Shown: positions 27,749 to 37,801, numbered from the stretch's first letter. The stretch: 64,000 nt of DNA from JADHMP01 sp016779985 (GCA_016779985.1 JADHMP010000011.1:15721-79720); one strand, 5' to 3'. Notes: generated by a model from the letters alone, not told the origin. Numbers and translations: made by a program.

Positions 27749-28870
27749 ATGAAGTTTATCGTTTCTAGCGCCGCTTTGCTAAAAGAGTTACAGATGTTGG
27801 GAGGTATTTTGAATAACACAAATACCCTCCCCATTTTAGACAATTTTCTATTTGAAATCAATAAAAATGTTTTAACACTCACAGCCTCTGATCTTGAAAC
27901 TACTTTTTCAACTAAGCTGACCATAGAATCAGAAGACACAGGGACAATTGCCCTACCCGCAAAAATTTTGCTAGATACCCTGAAAACGTTTCCTGAACAA
28001 CCCCTAACCCTTATTCAAACAGATAGAAATACGGTTGAGATTATAGCTAATAATGGAAAATATGCAGTGGCCTATGTAGATGGAAGTGAATTTCCACAAG
28101 CTGCTGTAGTTCCAGATCCAAAAAATACTGTAATAGAAGGGGGACAACTGGCAGATGCCATCAACAGTACTCTATTTGCCAGTGGAAATGATGATTTAAG
28201 GCCTGTAATGAGTGGAGTCTTTTTTCAGTTTTCTTCTGAATCACTCACCTTTGTTGCGACTGATGCCCACAAACTTGTAAAATATACCCGAACTGATTTG
28301 AAGGCTGTCGATACCGCAGAATTTATCATGCCTAAAAAACCACTTCAGTTGTTAAAAAATATATTAGCATCTTCGGGTGAGGAGGTTACCATTGAATATA
28401 ACGATTCTAACGCTCAATTTCGTTTTAATAATTCGGTGTTAACCTGTCGTCTTATTGATGGTAAATATCCTAATTATGAAGCTGTCATTCCAAAGGAAAA
28501 TCCCAACCAAATGTTAATTGATCGTATAGCCTTTTTAAACTCTGTTAAGCGTGTTAGCATTTTTTCCAATAAAACTACCCATCAAATAAGACTTAAAATA
28601 GCCGGATCGGCTTTACAAGTTTCAGCAGAAGATTATGACTACAGCAATAGTGCCGAGGAACAGTTGCATTGCGATTATCAAGGTGATGATATCCAAATTG
28701 GTTTCAATTCACGTTTTTTAATTGAAATGCTCAATAATTTAATTTCTGATCAGATCAAACTCTCATTATCGCTTCCAAACAGAGCAGGTCTAATCACACC
28801 AATGGACAATGTTGATGAAGGTGAAAATATAACAATGTTGGTGATGCCCGTAATGCTTAATAATCAATAG
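27749..28870 (+). CDS. dnaN: DNA polymerase III sliding clamp (beta subunit)
   Basis: The clamp encircles DNA and tethers polymerase. The 373-residue protein has the three-fold repeated clamp domains, with MKFIVSSAALLKELQ, TLPILDNFLF, RPVMSGVFF and the C-terminal LVMPVMLNN, close to the usual MPMR/L ending. It has its own promoter and lies away from dnaA or an origin, the normal situation in Flavobacteriia. Confidence 0.97.
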   Translation: MKFIVSSAALLKELQMLGGILNNTNTLPILDNFLFEINKNVLTLTASDLETTFSTKLTIESEDTGTIALPAKILLDTLKTFPEQPLTLIQTDRNTVEIIANNGKYAVAYVDGSEFPQAAVVPDPKNTVIEGGQLADAINSTLFASGNDDLRPVMSGVFFQFSSESLTFVATDAHKLVKYTRTDLKAVDTAEFIMPKKPLQLLKNILASSGEEVTIEYNDSNAQFRFNNSVLTCRLIDGKYPNYEAVIPKENPNQMLIDRIAFLNSVKRVSIFSNKTTHQIRLKIAGSALQVSAEDYDYSNSAEEQLHCDYQGDDIQIGFNSRFLIEMLNNLISDQIKLSLSLPNRAGLITPMDNVDEGENITMLVMPVMLNNQ

Positions 28871-28883
28871 AACGTCTACTGAA

Positions 28884-30134
28884 TTAAGCTGTAATAGACT
28901 CCGATATTCTTTTATAAGTTCCGTTTTGTAACTTTTCCCTTATGTCTGAAAATGCCTTTAGAGTAATTTCGACGTCTTCTAAAGAGTGAGAAGCTGTAGG
29001 GATAAGCCTTAGTAATATTAACCCTTTAGGGATGACTGGATAGACGACAATAGAACAAAAAATTCCATGGTTTTCACGAAGGTCTTTTACTAGTGCCATC
29101 GCTTCTGGAATACTTCCTTTCAAGTAAACAGGAGTCACACAACTCTGGGTAGTTCCAAGATCAAACCCTCGGTCTTTTAACCCATTTTGAAGTGCATCCA
29201 CATTTTCCCATAACTTGGCTTTAAACTCTGGCCTTGTTCTAAGCAGCTCCAACCGTTTTAAAGCTCCTTTCACTAACTGCATTTGTAATGATTTTGCAAA
29301 CATCTGCGAGCGCATATTATACTTCAAAAAGTCAATGATTTCTTGATCTGCAGCTATAAATGCACCAGTAGAGGCCATGGATTTTGCAAAAGTGGCAAAG
29401 TAAACATCTATATCATCTTGAACGTTTTGCTCGAAACCTGCACCTTTTCCGTGATCACCTAAGGTTCCAAAACCGTGGGCATCGTCAACCAAAAACCTAA
29501 AATTATATTTTTTCTTAAGGGCAGCAATTTCTTTAAGTCGACCTTGTTCACCACGCATTCCAAAAACACCTTCAGAAATAACAAGAATACCTCCTCCAGT
29601 TTGATCAGCTACCTTTGAAGCCCGCTGTAAATTCTTTTCTAAACTTTCAATATTATTGTGTTTGTAAGTAAAACGCTTTCCCATGTGCAATCTTACTCCG
29701 TCTATAATACAAGCGTGTGCGTCAACATCATACACGATAACATCATTTTTAGATACCAATGTGTCTATAGTAGACAATATGCCTTGATAGCCAAAGTTGA
29801 GAACGTAGGCGGCATCTTTTGAGACGAAAGCAGCAAGCTCGTTTTCTAATTGTTCGTGCAATTCGGTGTGGCCAGACATCATTCTAGCACCCATCGGATA
29901 AGCAGCACCATACTCCGCAGCAGCTTCTTTATCAACTTGACGAACTTCAGGGTGGTTGGCTAGCCCTAGATAGTCGTTTACACTCCAAGTAATTACCTCT
30001 TTACCCTTGAAGTGCATTCTATTGCTTATAGGGCCTTCTAGTTTTGGAAAAACAAAGTAACCCTCAGCCTGATCTGCCCATTTTCCGAGCGGTCCTTTGT
30101 TCTGTATAATTTTATCAAATAAATCCTGCATCAT
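28884..30134 (-). CDS. Serine palmitoyltransferase-like acyltransferase, probable cysteate acyltransferase (sulfonolipid synthesis)
   Basis: A 416-residue alpha-oxoamine synthase (PLP fold type I). The PLP lysine is K251 in FATFAKSMASTGAF, preceded by the VDDAHGFGTLG motif with the PLP-binding Asp and His. The family condenses an amino acid with an acyl thioester and loses CO2. In Flavobacterium johnsoniae and Alistipes a homologue uses cysteate to start capnine sulfonolipid synthesis. Here the upstream overlapping gene (4-base ATGA overlap) is a cysteine-synthase-like enzyme suited to making cysteate, so that role is preferred over plain serine palmitoyltransferase or glycine C-acetyltransferase. 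Substrate choice is inferred from context. Confidence 0.8.
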   Translation of the reverse strand: MMQDLFDKIIQNKGPLGKWADQAEGYFVFPKLEGPISNRMHFKGKEVITWSVNDYLGLANHPEVRQVDKEAAAEYGAAYPMGARMMSGHTELHEQLENELAAFVSKDAAYVLNFGYQGILSTIDTLVSKNDVIVYDVDAHACIIDGVRLHMGKRFTYKHNNIESLEKNLQRASKVADQTGGGILVISEGVFGMRGEQGRLKEIAALKKKYNFRFLVDDAHGFGTLGDHGKGAGFEQNVQDDIDVYFATFAKSMASTGAFIAADQEIIDFLKYNMRSQMFAKSLQMQLVKGALKRLELLRTRPEFKAKLWENVDALQNGLKDRGFDLGTTQSCVTPVYLKGSIPEAMALVKDLRENHGIFCSIVVYPVIPKGLILLRLIPTASHSLEDVEITLKAFSDIREKLQNGTYKRISESITA

Positions 30135-31183
30135 TTTGAATCTCCTGTTTTGATATATTCAATTTTTTGAGTTGAGCTATGACTTGCATCAAAAAACCCT
30201 TGATCGGCCATCCAATGCTCACTGTAAATTTTACTCATATAACGAGAACCATGGTCAGGGAAAATAATGACTACTTGGTCCTTTTTCTTAAAATATTTTT
30301 CTTCAGCCAATTGATGAATTGCTTGCATCGCAGCTCCTGAAGTATAACCCACAAACATGCCTTCTAATTTTGTTGTGTTCCTTGCAGCATGAGCACTTTC
30401 TTCATCTGTAACTTTCACAAAGAAATCGATGAGTTCAAATAAAGTAGCGGTGGGAATTAAATTTTTCCCTAAACCTTCTATTCTGTAAGGATAGATTTCA
30501 TTTGGATCTAGTTCTTGTGTTTCATGGTATTTTTTTAATACAGAACCATAGGCATCTACTCCAATTATTTTGATGTCTGGGTTTTGTTCCTTCAAATATT
30601 TAGCACATCCCGATATGGTCCCCCCAGTGCCACTACAGGCAACCAGATGAGTGATATTTCCGTTGGTTTGTTTCCATATCTCAGGTCCTGTCGAACGATA
30701 ATGAGCCTCAACATTCAAATCGTTAAAATATTGGTTAATATAAACTGACTCATTTATCTCTTCCTTTAATCTTTTTGCCACTTGGTAGTATGATCTAGGA
30801 TCATCGGCAGCCACATTAGCTGGGCACACATGTACAAGGGCTCCCATCGAACGAAGCATATTTATTTTGTCTACAGAAGATTTAGAGCTGACTGCCAAAA
30901 TACAGTTGTATCCCTTAACAAGTGATACCATAGCAAGACTAAAACCTGTGTTACCAGAAGTCGTTTCTATGATGGTTGAGTTTGGATTTAAAAGGCCTTT
31001 TTCTTCTGCTGCCTCAATTATGTGTAAAGCTATTCTGTCTTTATTTGAATGTCCCGGATTAAAAGCTTCAAACTTGGAGTAAAAATTACCTTTATAGTTT
31101 TTTACACTCTTATTGAGTTTTATTAGGGGTGTGTTACCTATCAATTCTAATATACTCTGATAGGAGTTCACATCATCTTTCAT
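30131..31183 (-). CDS. PLP-dependent cysteine synthase family protein, probable cysteate synthase
   Basis: A 350-residue fold-type II PLP enzyme. The PLP lysine is K48 in NPGHSNKDR and the phosphate/substrate loops are TTSGNTG and SGTGGTISG. In true O-acetylserine sulfhydrylase the first motif is usually NPGGSVKDR, so the substrate may differ. Together with the overlapping acyltransferase gene it fits the CapA-like step that makes cysteate for sulfonolipids. The start is ATG 31183 because a TAnnTTTG box at 31211-31218 excludes the upstream TTG at 31213. Confidence 0.78.
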   Translation of the reverse strand: MKDDVNSYQSILELIGNTPLIKLNKSVKNYKGNFYSKFEAFNPGHSNKDRIALHIIEAAEEKGLLNPNSTIIETTSGNTGFSLAMVSLVKGYNCILAVSSKSSVDKINMLRSMGALVHVCPANVAADDPRSYYQVAKRLKEEINESVYINQYFNDLNVEAHYRSTGPEIWKQTNGNITHLVACSGTGGTISGCAKYLKEQNPDIKIIGVDAYGSVLKKYHETQELDPNEIYPYRIEGLGKNLIPTATLFELIDFFVKVTDEESAHAARNTTKLEGMFVGYTSGAAMQAIHQLAEEKYFKKKDQVVIIFPDHGSRYMSKIYSEHWMADQGFFDASHSSTQKIEYIKTGDSK

Positions 31184-31210
31184 ACCTTCAATTTTGATGT
31201 CTTGGTTTGA

Positions 31211-31218
31211 CAAATTTA
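31211..31218 (-). promoter_or_regulatory. TAnnTTTG -7 element of the sulfonolipid pair
   Basis: On the minus strand it reads TAAATTTG, 27 bases before ATG 31183. It decides the start of the cysteate-synthase-like gene. Confidence 0.55.
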
Positions 31219-31229
31219 ATCAAATTATT

Positions 31230-33377
31230 TTAGTTTAATTTACCCTCAAAGTTTAACAAAAAAATAAATGTTTTTGCTGTTTCTTTCAGCGCGTCAAATC
31301 GCCCAGAGTTTCCGCTGTGTCCAGCCACCATGTTGGTGTCTAGAAACAAAACATTTTGATCTGTTTTTAGGTCTCGCAATTTTGCCACCCACTTTGCAGG
31401 TTCCCAATATTGAACTTGAGAGTCGTGCAAGCCAGCTGTAACATATATATTGGGATAATCTTGAGCTTTTACATTATCATATGGAGAATAGGATTTGATA
31501 TAATTATAGTACTCCAATTCATTGGGATTGCCCCACTCGTCATATTCAAAAGTTGTAAGCGGTATACTTGCATCCAACATGGTAGTAACCACATCAACAA
31601 AAGGCACAGCAGCGACAACACTTTTATACAATTCTGGAGCTTCATTGACAATTACTCCCATTAATAGCCCTCCAGCCGACCCCCCATAAGCATGAAGATG
31701 AGAAGCGCTTGTATAATTATTGTCAATTAAATATTTAGAAACATCAATAAAATCATCAAATGTATTTTTCTTTTTCAATAATTTTCCTTCTTCATACCAT
31801 TGTCTTCCCATATATTCTCCACCTCTGATATGCGCTATTGCATAAATAAACCCTCGATTGAGAAGACTGAGCCTTGTGGATGAAAAATTAGGATCTATTG
31901 TTGACCCATAAGACCCATAAGCATATTGTAAAAGTGGGGTGTTTGAATTGGGCTCAGTATCTTTATGATAAACAAGCGAAACGGGAATTTTTACTCCATC
32001 TCTAGCGGTAGCCCACAGCCGCTTTTCTACATAATTTTTAGAATCAAAAGTTCGATCTATAACGGGTTGGCGCTTTAGTGTGTCTTGTGTCTGTGCTTCG
32101 ATGTCAAACTCATTTATGCTTCTTGGAAGTATCAATGAGCTATGTCCATATCGATACTTCGTAGAGTCAAAATTAGGATTATAAGCACCATAGAGTGAGT
32201 AGGTCTCTCCATCAATGGGAATATAATAATCTGAGGTGCCATCCCATTTAATAATATGTAACTTTGTGAGACCTTCAGATCGCTCTGTGAGCACATAGTA
32301 GTCTTTAAAAATTTCAATATCTTCTAATAAAACATCTTCTCGGTGAGGGATAATGACTTCCCAATTGGTTTGATCTGATGTTTCAATGGGAACTTTAACT
32401 AACTCAAAATTGTCAGCACCATTTTGGTTGGTGAGTATATAAAATTCATCCTTATAATGGTTGACATAGTATTCTAATTTTCTTATTCTTTCTTGAACTA
32501 ATTTAAACTCTGATTGAGGTTCATTAGCCTTGATGTATTGATATTCTGAAGTGAGTGTACTATGTGAACTGATAAAAATATAGGCTTTAGATTTAGAAGC
32601 ACTTACATAGGTAGAAAAAGTTTCATCCTTCTCAAAATAGACCAAATAGTTTTCCTGATTTGGGGTCAAAATATTATGTCTATAGATGGCCTCCGAACGA
32701 AGCGTATTCGGGTTTTTATGTACATAAAACAGGTGTTCACTGTCAGATGCCCACGTGCTGCCTCCAGTTGTATTCTCAATTTTAGTTTCTAACCTTTGTT
32801 GTGTAACAAGATTTTTTACAAAAAGCGTATATTTTCTCCTTGATTGCGTGTCAACACCATAAGCTACTTTGGTGTTGTCAGGACTCACATTAAGACCCAC
32901 TAAACTAAAATACTTATGATTTTTAGCCATACTATTACAATCAAACAATATTTCTTCAGCTGCGGTCAAGGAGTCTTTTTTTCTTGTATAAATGGGGTAT
33001 TGTTTGTTTTTTTCAAATCGAGTGATATACCAATAGCCATTGAAGAAATATGGAACTGAACTATCGTCTTCCTTAATACGAGCTTTCAATTCTTCGAATA
33101 AATCATCTTTAAATTCTTCTTGCTCTGCTGTCATTTTTTGATAATAGTCATTTTCCCTCTCCAAATAATCAATCACCTCCGGATTATCCCTATCCTTTAA
33201 CCAATAATAGGGGTCTAACCGAATATCATCGTGTATTTTATGTTGGTAGATTGTCTTATCTGCTTTTGGGGGCAAAATTGAATTATCATATACCATAGGG
33301 GTGGTTTTATTACACGAATTTGCAATTATCAAAGAGAAGCACAAAACAAAAAGTAAATAGTTTTTTCGTGGTTTCAT
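31230..33377 (-). CDS. Secreted S9A prolyl oligopeptidase (oligopeptidase B-like) lipoprotein
   Basis: A 715-residue serine peptidase with a lipoprotein leader (IIANSC). A beta-propeller domain of about 400 residues is followed by the hydrolase domain with the nucleophile in YGGSAGGLL, Asp in GLHDSQVQYWEP and His in AGHSGNSGR. The family cuts short peptides after Pro or basic residues; the KTQ... RIKEDDSSVPYFFNGYWY start resembles oligopeptidase B. It begins 2 bases after the threonine aldolase stop, so both form an operon. Confidence 0.93.
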   Translation of the reverse strand: MKPRKNYLLFVLCFSLIIANSCNKTTPMVYDNSILPPKADKTIYQHKIHDDIRLDPYYWLKDRDNPEVIDYLERENDYYQKMTAEQEEFKDDLFEELKARIKEDDSSVPYFFNGYWYITRFEKNKQYPIYTRKKDSLTAAEEILFDCNSMAKNHKYFSLVGLNVSPDNTKVAYGVDTQSRRKYTLFVKNLVTQQRLETKIENTTGGSTWASDSEHLFYVHKNPNTLRSEAIYRHNILTPNQENYLVYFEKDETFSTYVSASKSKAYIFISSHSTLTSEYQYIKANEPQSEFKLVQERIRKLEYYVNHYKDEFYILTNQNGADNFELVKVPIETSDQTNWEVIIPHREDVLLEDIEIFKDYYVLTERSEGLTKLHIIKWDGTSDYYIPIDGETYSLYGAYNPNFDSTKYRYGHSSLILPRSINEFDIEAQTQDTLKRQPVIDRTFDSKNYVEKRLWATARDGVKIPVSLVYHKDTEPNSNTPLLQYAYGSYGSTIDPNFSSTRLSLLNRGFIYAIAHIRGGEYMGRQWYEEGKLLKKKNTFDDFIDVSKYLIDNNYTSASHLHAYGGSAGGLLMGVIVNEAPELYKSVVAAVPFVDVVTTMLDASIPLTTFEYDEWGNPNELEYYNYIKSYSPYDNVKAQDYPNIYVTAGLHDSQVQYWEPAKWVAKLRDLKTDQNVLFLDTNMVAGHSGNSGRFDALKETAKTFIFLLNFEGKLN

Positions 33378-33379
33378 AC

Positions 33380-34408
33380 TTAATGAAATTCTTGAAGGAC
33401 ATTTAAAAAATAGTGATGCTGCTTATCTGAATAATCACGATGTGTCACCAATCGCATATTCCCATTACCTAATGTGAGTAACCTGATGTTTTTAGTCGCC
33501 ATTTGGTGGATAAAACGATCTGAACTCCAATCGCTTGTTAAATAAAAAATGACAATATTTGAATGCACAGGAACCACTTTTTCAACAAACGAACATTTTT
33601 TTAGTTCTTCACCAATTTCTTTGGCTTTTCTGTGGTCTTCCTTCAAATCAGTCAAATGATTATCAAGTGCATAGAGCGCCGCAGCGGCAAGGTATCCTGC
33701 TTGGCGCATTCCTCCTCCTAACACCTTTCTAACGCGTAAGGCTTTATTAATCAATTCTTCTGAGCCTAAAAGAACGGATCCAACTGGACAACCCAATCCC
33801 TTACTAAAGCAAACAGAGATTGTGTCAAATTGTTTGCCATAGTCTGCTGCAGTCTGTTCTGTTTCTGCTAAAGCATTCCACAATCGGGCGCCATCTAGGT
33901 GCAGCTTAAGTTGGTAGTTGTCACATAAAGCTCTAATTTTTTTAATTTCATTAAAATCATAATAGGCTCCACCGCCTTTGTTTGTAGTGTTTTCGAGACA
34001 TACTAAACTAGTCTTCGGGCTGTGATAAAAATCAGATGAATTAATTGCTGGTTCAATTTGACTTGCTGTTAGTCTTCCTTGATCACCCTCTAAAAGCTTG
34101 CAAGATACTCCTGAATTGAAACTGATTCCGCCTCCTTCATAATTGTATATGTGCGCATAGTGATCACAGATCAATTGTTCTCCAGGTTGAGTGTGAATTT
34201 TAATTGCGGTTTGATTGGCCATTGTTCCAGAAGGAAAGAGTAATGCACCCCCCATTCCAAACAAATCTGCTAGCCTTTTTTCGAGTAAATTTACAGTAGG
34301 GTCTTCTTTAAAAACATCGTCTCCAACGGGTGCTTTTTGCATGGCTTCCAACATGGCAGGACTAGGTTGGGTGATTGTGTCACTGATAAGATTTACCTCC
34401 ACGGACAA
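33380..34408 (-). CDS. ltaE: Low-specificity threonine aldolase
   Basis: A PLP enzyme that splits threonine or allo-threonine into glycine and acetaldehyde. The 342-residue protein has LISDTITQPSPAM at the start, LHLDGARLWNA, and the PLP lysine in CFSKGLGCPVGSVL. Length and motifs are typical. First gene of the minus-strand pair with the oligopeptidase; divergent from prfB. Confidence 0.94.
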   Translation of the reverse strand: MSVEVNLISDTITQPSPAMLEAMQKAPVGDDVFKEDPTVNLLEKRLADLFGMGGALLFPSGTMANQTAIKIHTQPGEQLICDHYAHIYNYEGGGISFNSGVSCKLLEGDQGRLTASQIEPAINSSDFYHSPKTSLVCLENTTNKGGGAYYDFNEIKKIRALCDNYQLKLHLDGARLWNALAETEQTAADYGKQFDTISVCFSKGLGCPVGSVLLGSEELINKALRVRKVLGGGMRQAGYLAAAALYALDNHLTDLKEDHRKAKEIGEELKKCSFVEKVVPVHSNIVIFYLTSDWSSDRFIHQMATKNIRLLTLGNGNMRLVTHRDYSDKQHHYFLNVLQEFH

Positions 34409-34525
34409 TTAAATTTAGCTTAAATATAAGTCAAAATTAAAAATTGCTTAGAGATGCAACAAATAATTTTCAAATGCCCAAAATGATTATTTGTGTTTCA
34501 ATTTAGAATTGTATTTTTATAAAAT

Positions 34526-35627
34526 ATGATAAATACAGAACAATATAAAGGACTAATTGAGCGCCTTGGTGCGTTAAGGAGGTATCTTTGACATTGAAGG
34601 CAAAAAAATTGAACTTCAAAATAAGGAAGAAAAAATAGCAGATCCGAATTTTTGGGATAACCCTAAGCAGGCTGAAGCTTTCATGAAACTTTTTCGAGAG
34701 GAAAAAAAGTGGGTTACAGACTTTGAAAACCTAAGACAACACTTGGAGGACCTTGAAGTTCTCATGGAATTTGAAAAAGCAGGTGAAATTGAAAGTGCTG
34801 AAGTAAGTTCTCATTATACTGCGTTAGTTGAAGACTTTGAAGGACTTGAATTCAGAAATATGCTCTCTGATGAAGGAGATAATTTGAGTGCTGTTCTTCA
34901 AATCACAGCGGGTGCAGGTGGAACAGAGAGCTGTGATTGGGCTTCCATGCTAATGCGCATGTATTTGATGTGGTCTGACAAAAAAGGGTTTAAAGTTCGA
35001 GAACTCAATAATCAAGCTGGAGAAGTAGCGGGGATCAAAACTGTCACTATTGAAATTGATGGGACTTATGCCTTTGGATGGCTGAAGGGGGAAAATGGAG
35101 TACATCGACTGGTTCGAATTTCACCTTTTGACAGCAATGCCAAAAGGCATACTTCTTTTGCTTCTGTTTATGTCTATCCGCTTGTAGATGATAGTATCGA
35201 AATTGTTCTCAACCCAGCAGAAATAAGCTTCGAAACTATGCGGTCTAGCGGTGCTGGAGGGCAAAGTGTAAATAAGATAGAAACAGCAGTTCGGCTTAGA
35301 CACCAACCTACTGGAATTATAATAGAGAATTCTGAAACAAGATCTCAACTAGAGAATAAAAACAAAGCCCTACAACTGCTGAAATCTCAACTCTATGAGA
35401 TCGAATTACAAAAAAAATTAAGCGCCAGAAACGAAATTGAGGCTGCAAAAAAGAAAATTGAATGGGGATCTCAAATTAGAAATTATGTCATGCATCCTTA
35501 CAAACTTGTAAAAGATGTTCGTAGTCAAGAAGAAACGGCTGATGTTGAAGGTGTTATGAATGGTGGCCTTGACCCTTTTTTGAAAGCTTATTTAATGACT
35601 ATGGGACAACAAAATAAAACAGAATGA
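34526..35627 (+). CDS. prfB: Peptide chain release factor 2, with programmed +1 frameshift
   Basis: RF2 ends translation at UAA and UGA. The first 21 codons run from ATG 34526 to an in-frame TGA at 34589-34591. The site reads AGGAGG TAT CTT TGA C: an internal Shine-Dalgarno (34577-34582), slippery CTT and the TGA, exactly the known RF2 autoregulation signal. Skipping T34589 gives GAC in the +1 frame and a 366-residue protein. The anticodon-like SPF tripeptide (RISPFDSN) identifies RF2 and GGQ (SSGAGGQSVNK) is the hydrolysis motif. The stop overlaps the HAD gene by 4 bases. Confidence 0.97.
34577..34592 (+). promoter_or_regulatory. Programmed +1 ribosomal frameshift site of prfB
   Basis: AGGAGG, three-base TAT, CTT slippery codon, TGA stop and C. 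When RF2 is scarce the ribosome slips from CTT to TTT and continues; this is a self-control loop known across bacteria. Confidence 0.96.
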
Positions 35628-36238
35628 AACAACCAAAAAACATCATCTTTGACCTTGGAGGTGTCCTAGTGGACTGGAATCCAGAATATGTCTATTTAGA
35701 TATTTTTAAAGGAGACCAAAAAAAAATGAAATGGTTTTTTGATGAAATATGCACCTTTGATTGGAATGAGAACCAAGATGCTGGATATCCTCTCGCCCAA
35801 GCTACAGAAGAAAGGGTAGCTCTATTTCCTCAATATGAAGATTGGATTCGAGCCTATTATGGTAGATGGGAAGAAATGCTTAGGGGTGCTATTCACGAGA
35901 CCGTTGCATTATTGAAATTATTAATTGATGACCCTAGATATCATGTATATGCACTTACAAATTGGAGTGGAGAAACCTTCCCTATTGCCTTAAAAAGATT
36001 TGAGTTTTTGCATTGGTTTGAGGGAATTATAGTGTCTGGAGATGAAAAAACCAGAAAGCCATTCACAGAAATCTATGAATTGACTCTAAATCGTTTTAAT
36101 CTAAACCCTGAAGAAAGTTTTTTTATCGATGATAATTTAAGAAATATCGAAGCTGCAAAAGCACTCGGAATTCAAACGCACCACTTTAAAAACCCAAAAG
36201 CTCTTGAACTTGATCTCAAGCAACGTGCGATACTATAA
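35624..36238 (+). CDS. HAD superfamily hydrolase (subfamily IA)
   Basis: A 204-residue phosphatase-like protein. Motif I is FDLGGVLVDWN (nucleophile Asp), motif II ALTNWSGE, motif III the Lys in RKPFTEIY, motif IV FFIDDNLRNIEAA. It resembles YihX-type sugar phosphatases; substrate unknown. It overlaps prfB by 4 bases and is translationally coupled. Confidence 0.92.
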   Translation: MKQPKNIIFDLGGVLVDWNPEYVYLDIFKGDQKKMKWFFDEICTFDWNENQDAGYPLAQATEERVALFPQYEDWIRAYYGRWEEMLRGAIHETVALLKLLIDDPRYHVYALTNWSGETFPIALKRFEFLHWFEGIIVSGDEKTRKPFTEIYELTLNRFNLNPEESFFIDDNLRNIEAAKALGIQTHHFKNPKALELDLKQRAIL

Positions 36239-36259
36239 AATTTTTCGTGTGTAATCGAG

Positions 36260-37789
36260 TTAAAAGGGGACACCTTCATTTTGGTCTTCCTCATTGGATC
36301 CAAAAGCGTCATCTGGACTAGGAAGACTGCTGTTTGGAATATTATTTTCGTTGGGATTCATTTTAGACTGAAATTCTACAGGAGCGTCAAATTGATCAAG
36401 TTCTTCAAATTTCCCTAAGTGGGCAATGAATTTCAACTTAACATTTTCAAGACTTCCATTACGGTGTTTTGCCATGATGAATTCTGCTTGACCTTCGGCA
36501 GGGCTTCTTGACTCATCATCCCACTCATCAATCCCATAATATTCTGGTCTATAAATGAACGAAACAATGTCTGCATCTTGTTCAATAGCACCTGACTCTC
36601 TCAAATCTGAAAGGATAGGTCGTTTGGTTCCACCCCTAGTTTCAACGGCTCTAGAAAGCTGAGATAAAGCAATAACGGGAACATCTAATTCTTTCGCTAA
36701 TGCCTTTAGATTTCTCGAGATTGTTGATATTTCTTGTTCCCTATTGCCAGCCTTATTGTTGATTCCTGTGGTCATGAGTTGTAAATAATCAATAATGATC
36801 AATTTTATCCCGTGTTGTGAAGCTAATCGACGTGCTTTAGCTCGAAGATCAAAAATGGAAAGTGAAGGGGTGTCATCTATAAATAGAGGTGCTTTTTCAA
36901 GATCAGAAACTTTCACATTGAGTTGTTGCCACTCATGACTTGCCAATTTACCTGTTCGGAGTTTTTCAGAAGAAAGACCCGTCTCTGATGAGATCAAACG
37001 TGTGATAAGTTGTACGGAAGACATTTCTAAAGAAAAGAAAGCCACAGGAACATCTTTACCAACCGCTATATTTCTTGCCATAGAAAGAGTTAAAGCCGTT
37101 TTCCCCATACCAGGGCGAGCTGCTATAATTATTAAATCACTGGGTTGCCAGCCAGAGGTAACTTTATCTAACTTTTCAAAGCCAGAGCTGACTCCACTTA
37201 GCCCCTCTCTTTTTGATATTTCTTCTATTCTCTTTTTTGCTTCAATGACCAAATTTTGAGCAGATTCAGAAGATTTTTTTATGTTTCCTTGGGTTACATC
37301 GTATATTTTAGATTCAGCCTCATCTAATAAATCAAAAACATCTGTTGATTCTTTATAGGCGTTTTCAATAATTTCATTTGATATTTTGATCAAACTTCTT
37401 TGGATATATTTCTGCAAAATAATACGAGCATGGAATTCTATATGAGCAGAAGAAGCCACTTTTTGTGATAACTGAACTAAATAAAATTGCCCTCCAACGG
37501 CTTCTAATTTATTGTTCTTTCTCAATGCACTCGAAACCGTTAAAAGATCAATGGGCTCAGAAGTTTCAAATAGGTGATAAATAGATTCGAAAATATACTG
37601 ATGAGCCGTTTTGTAAAAGGCATCAGGCTGCAAAATATCAATAACAGTATCAACCCCTTTTTTATCAATCAACATAGCGCCCAATACAGCTTCTTCTAAG
37701 TCTAGTGCCTGTGGTGGAATTTTTCCTTGTTGTAAACTAATTACAGAATTAGAGCTGCTAAGTTGAACGTTTCGTGTTTGTTTTTCCAT
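36260..37789 (-). CDS. dnaB: Replicative DNA helicase DnaB
   Basis: The hexameric fork helicase. The 509-residue protein has the N-terminal DnaB domain (PPQALDLEEAVLGAML) and the RecA-like domain with Walker A AARPGMGKTALTL and LIIIDYLQLM. The C-terminal tail after the core is Asn/Asp-rich and about 50 residues long, as in other Flavobacteriia. No intein is present. A TAnnTTTG box ends only 4 bases before the ATG. Confidence 0.97.
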   Translation of the reverse strand: MEKQTRNVQLSSSNSVISLQQGKIPPQALDLEEAVLGAMLIDKKGVDTVIDILQPDAFYKTAHQYIFESIYHLFETSEPIDLLTVSSALRKNNKLEAVGGQFYLVQLSQKVASSAHIEFHARIILQKYIQRSLIKISNEIIENAYKESTDVFDLLDEAESKIYDVTQGNIKKSSESAQNLVIEAKKRIEEISKREGLSGVSSGFEKLDKVTSGWQPSDLIIIAARPGMGKTALTLSMARNIAVGKDVPVAFFSLEMSSVQLITRLISSETGLSSEKLRTGKLASHEWQQLNVKVSDLEKAPLFIDDTPSLSIFDLRAKARRLASQHGIKLIIIDYLQLMTTGINNKAGNREQEISTISRNLKALAKELDVPVIALSQLSRAVETRGGTKRPILSDLRESGAIEQDADIVSFIYRPEYYGIDEWDDESRSPAEGQAEFIMAKHRNGSLENVKLKFIAHLGKFEELDQFDAPVEFQSKMNPNENNIPNSSLPSPDDAFGSNEEDQNEGVPF

Positions 37790-37793
37790 GAAT

Positions 37794-37801
37794 CAAAAGT
37801 A
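37794..37801 (-). promoter_or_regulatory. TAnnTTTG box 4 bases before the dnaB start
   Basis: On the minus strand it reads TACTTTTG, then ATTC, then ATG. A TTTG at 37826-37829 lies 24 bases upstream, slightly beyond the usual spacing. Confidence 0.5.
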
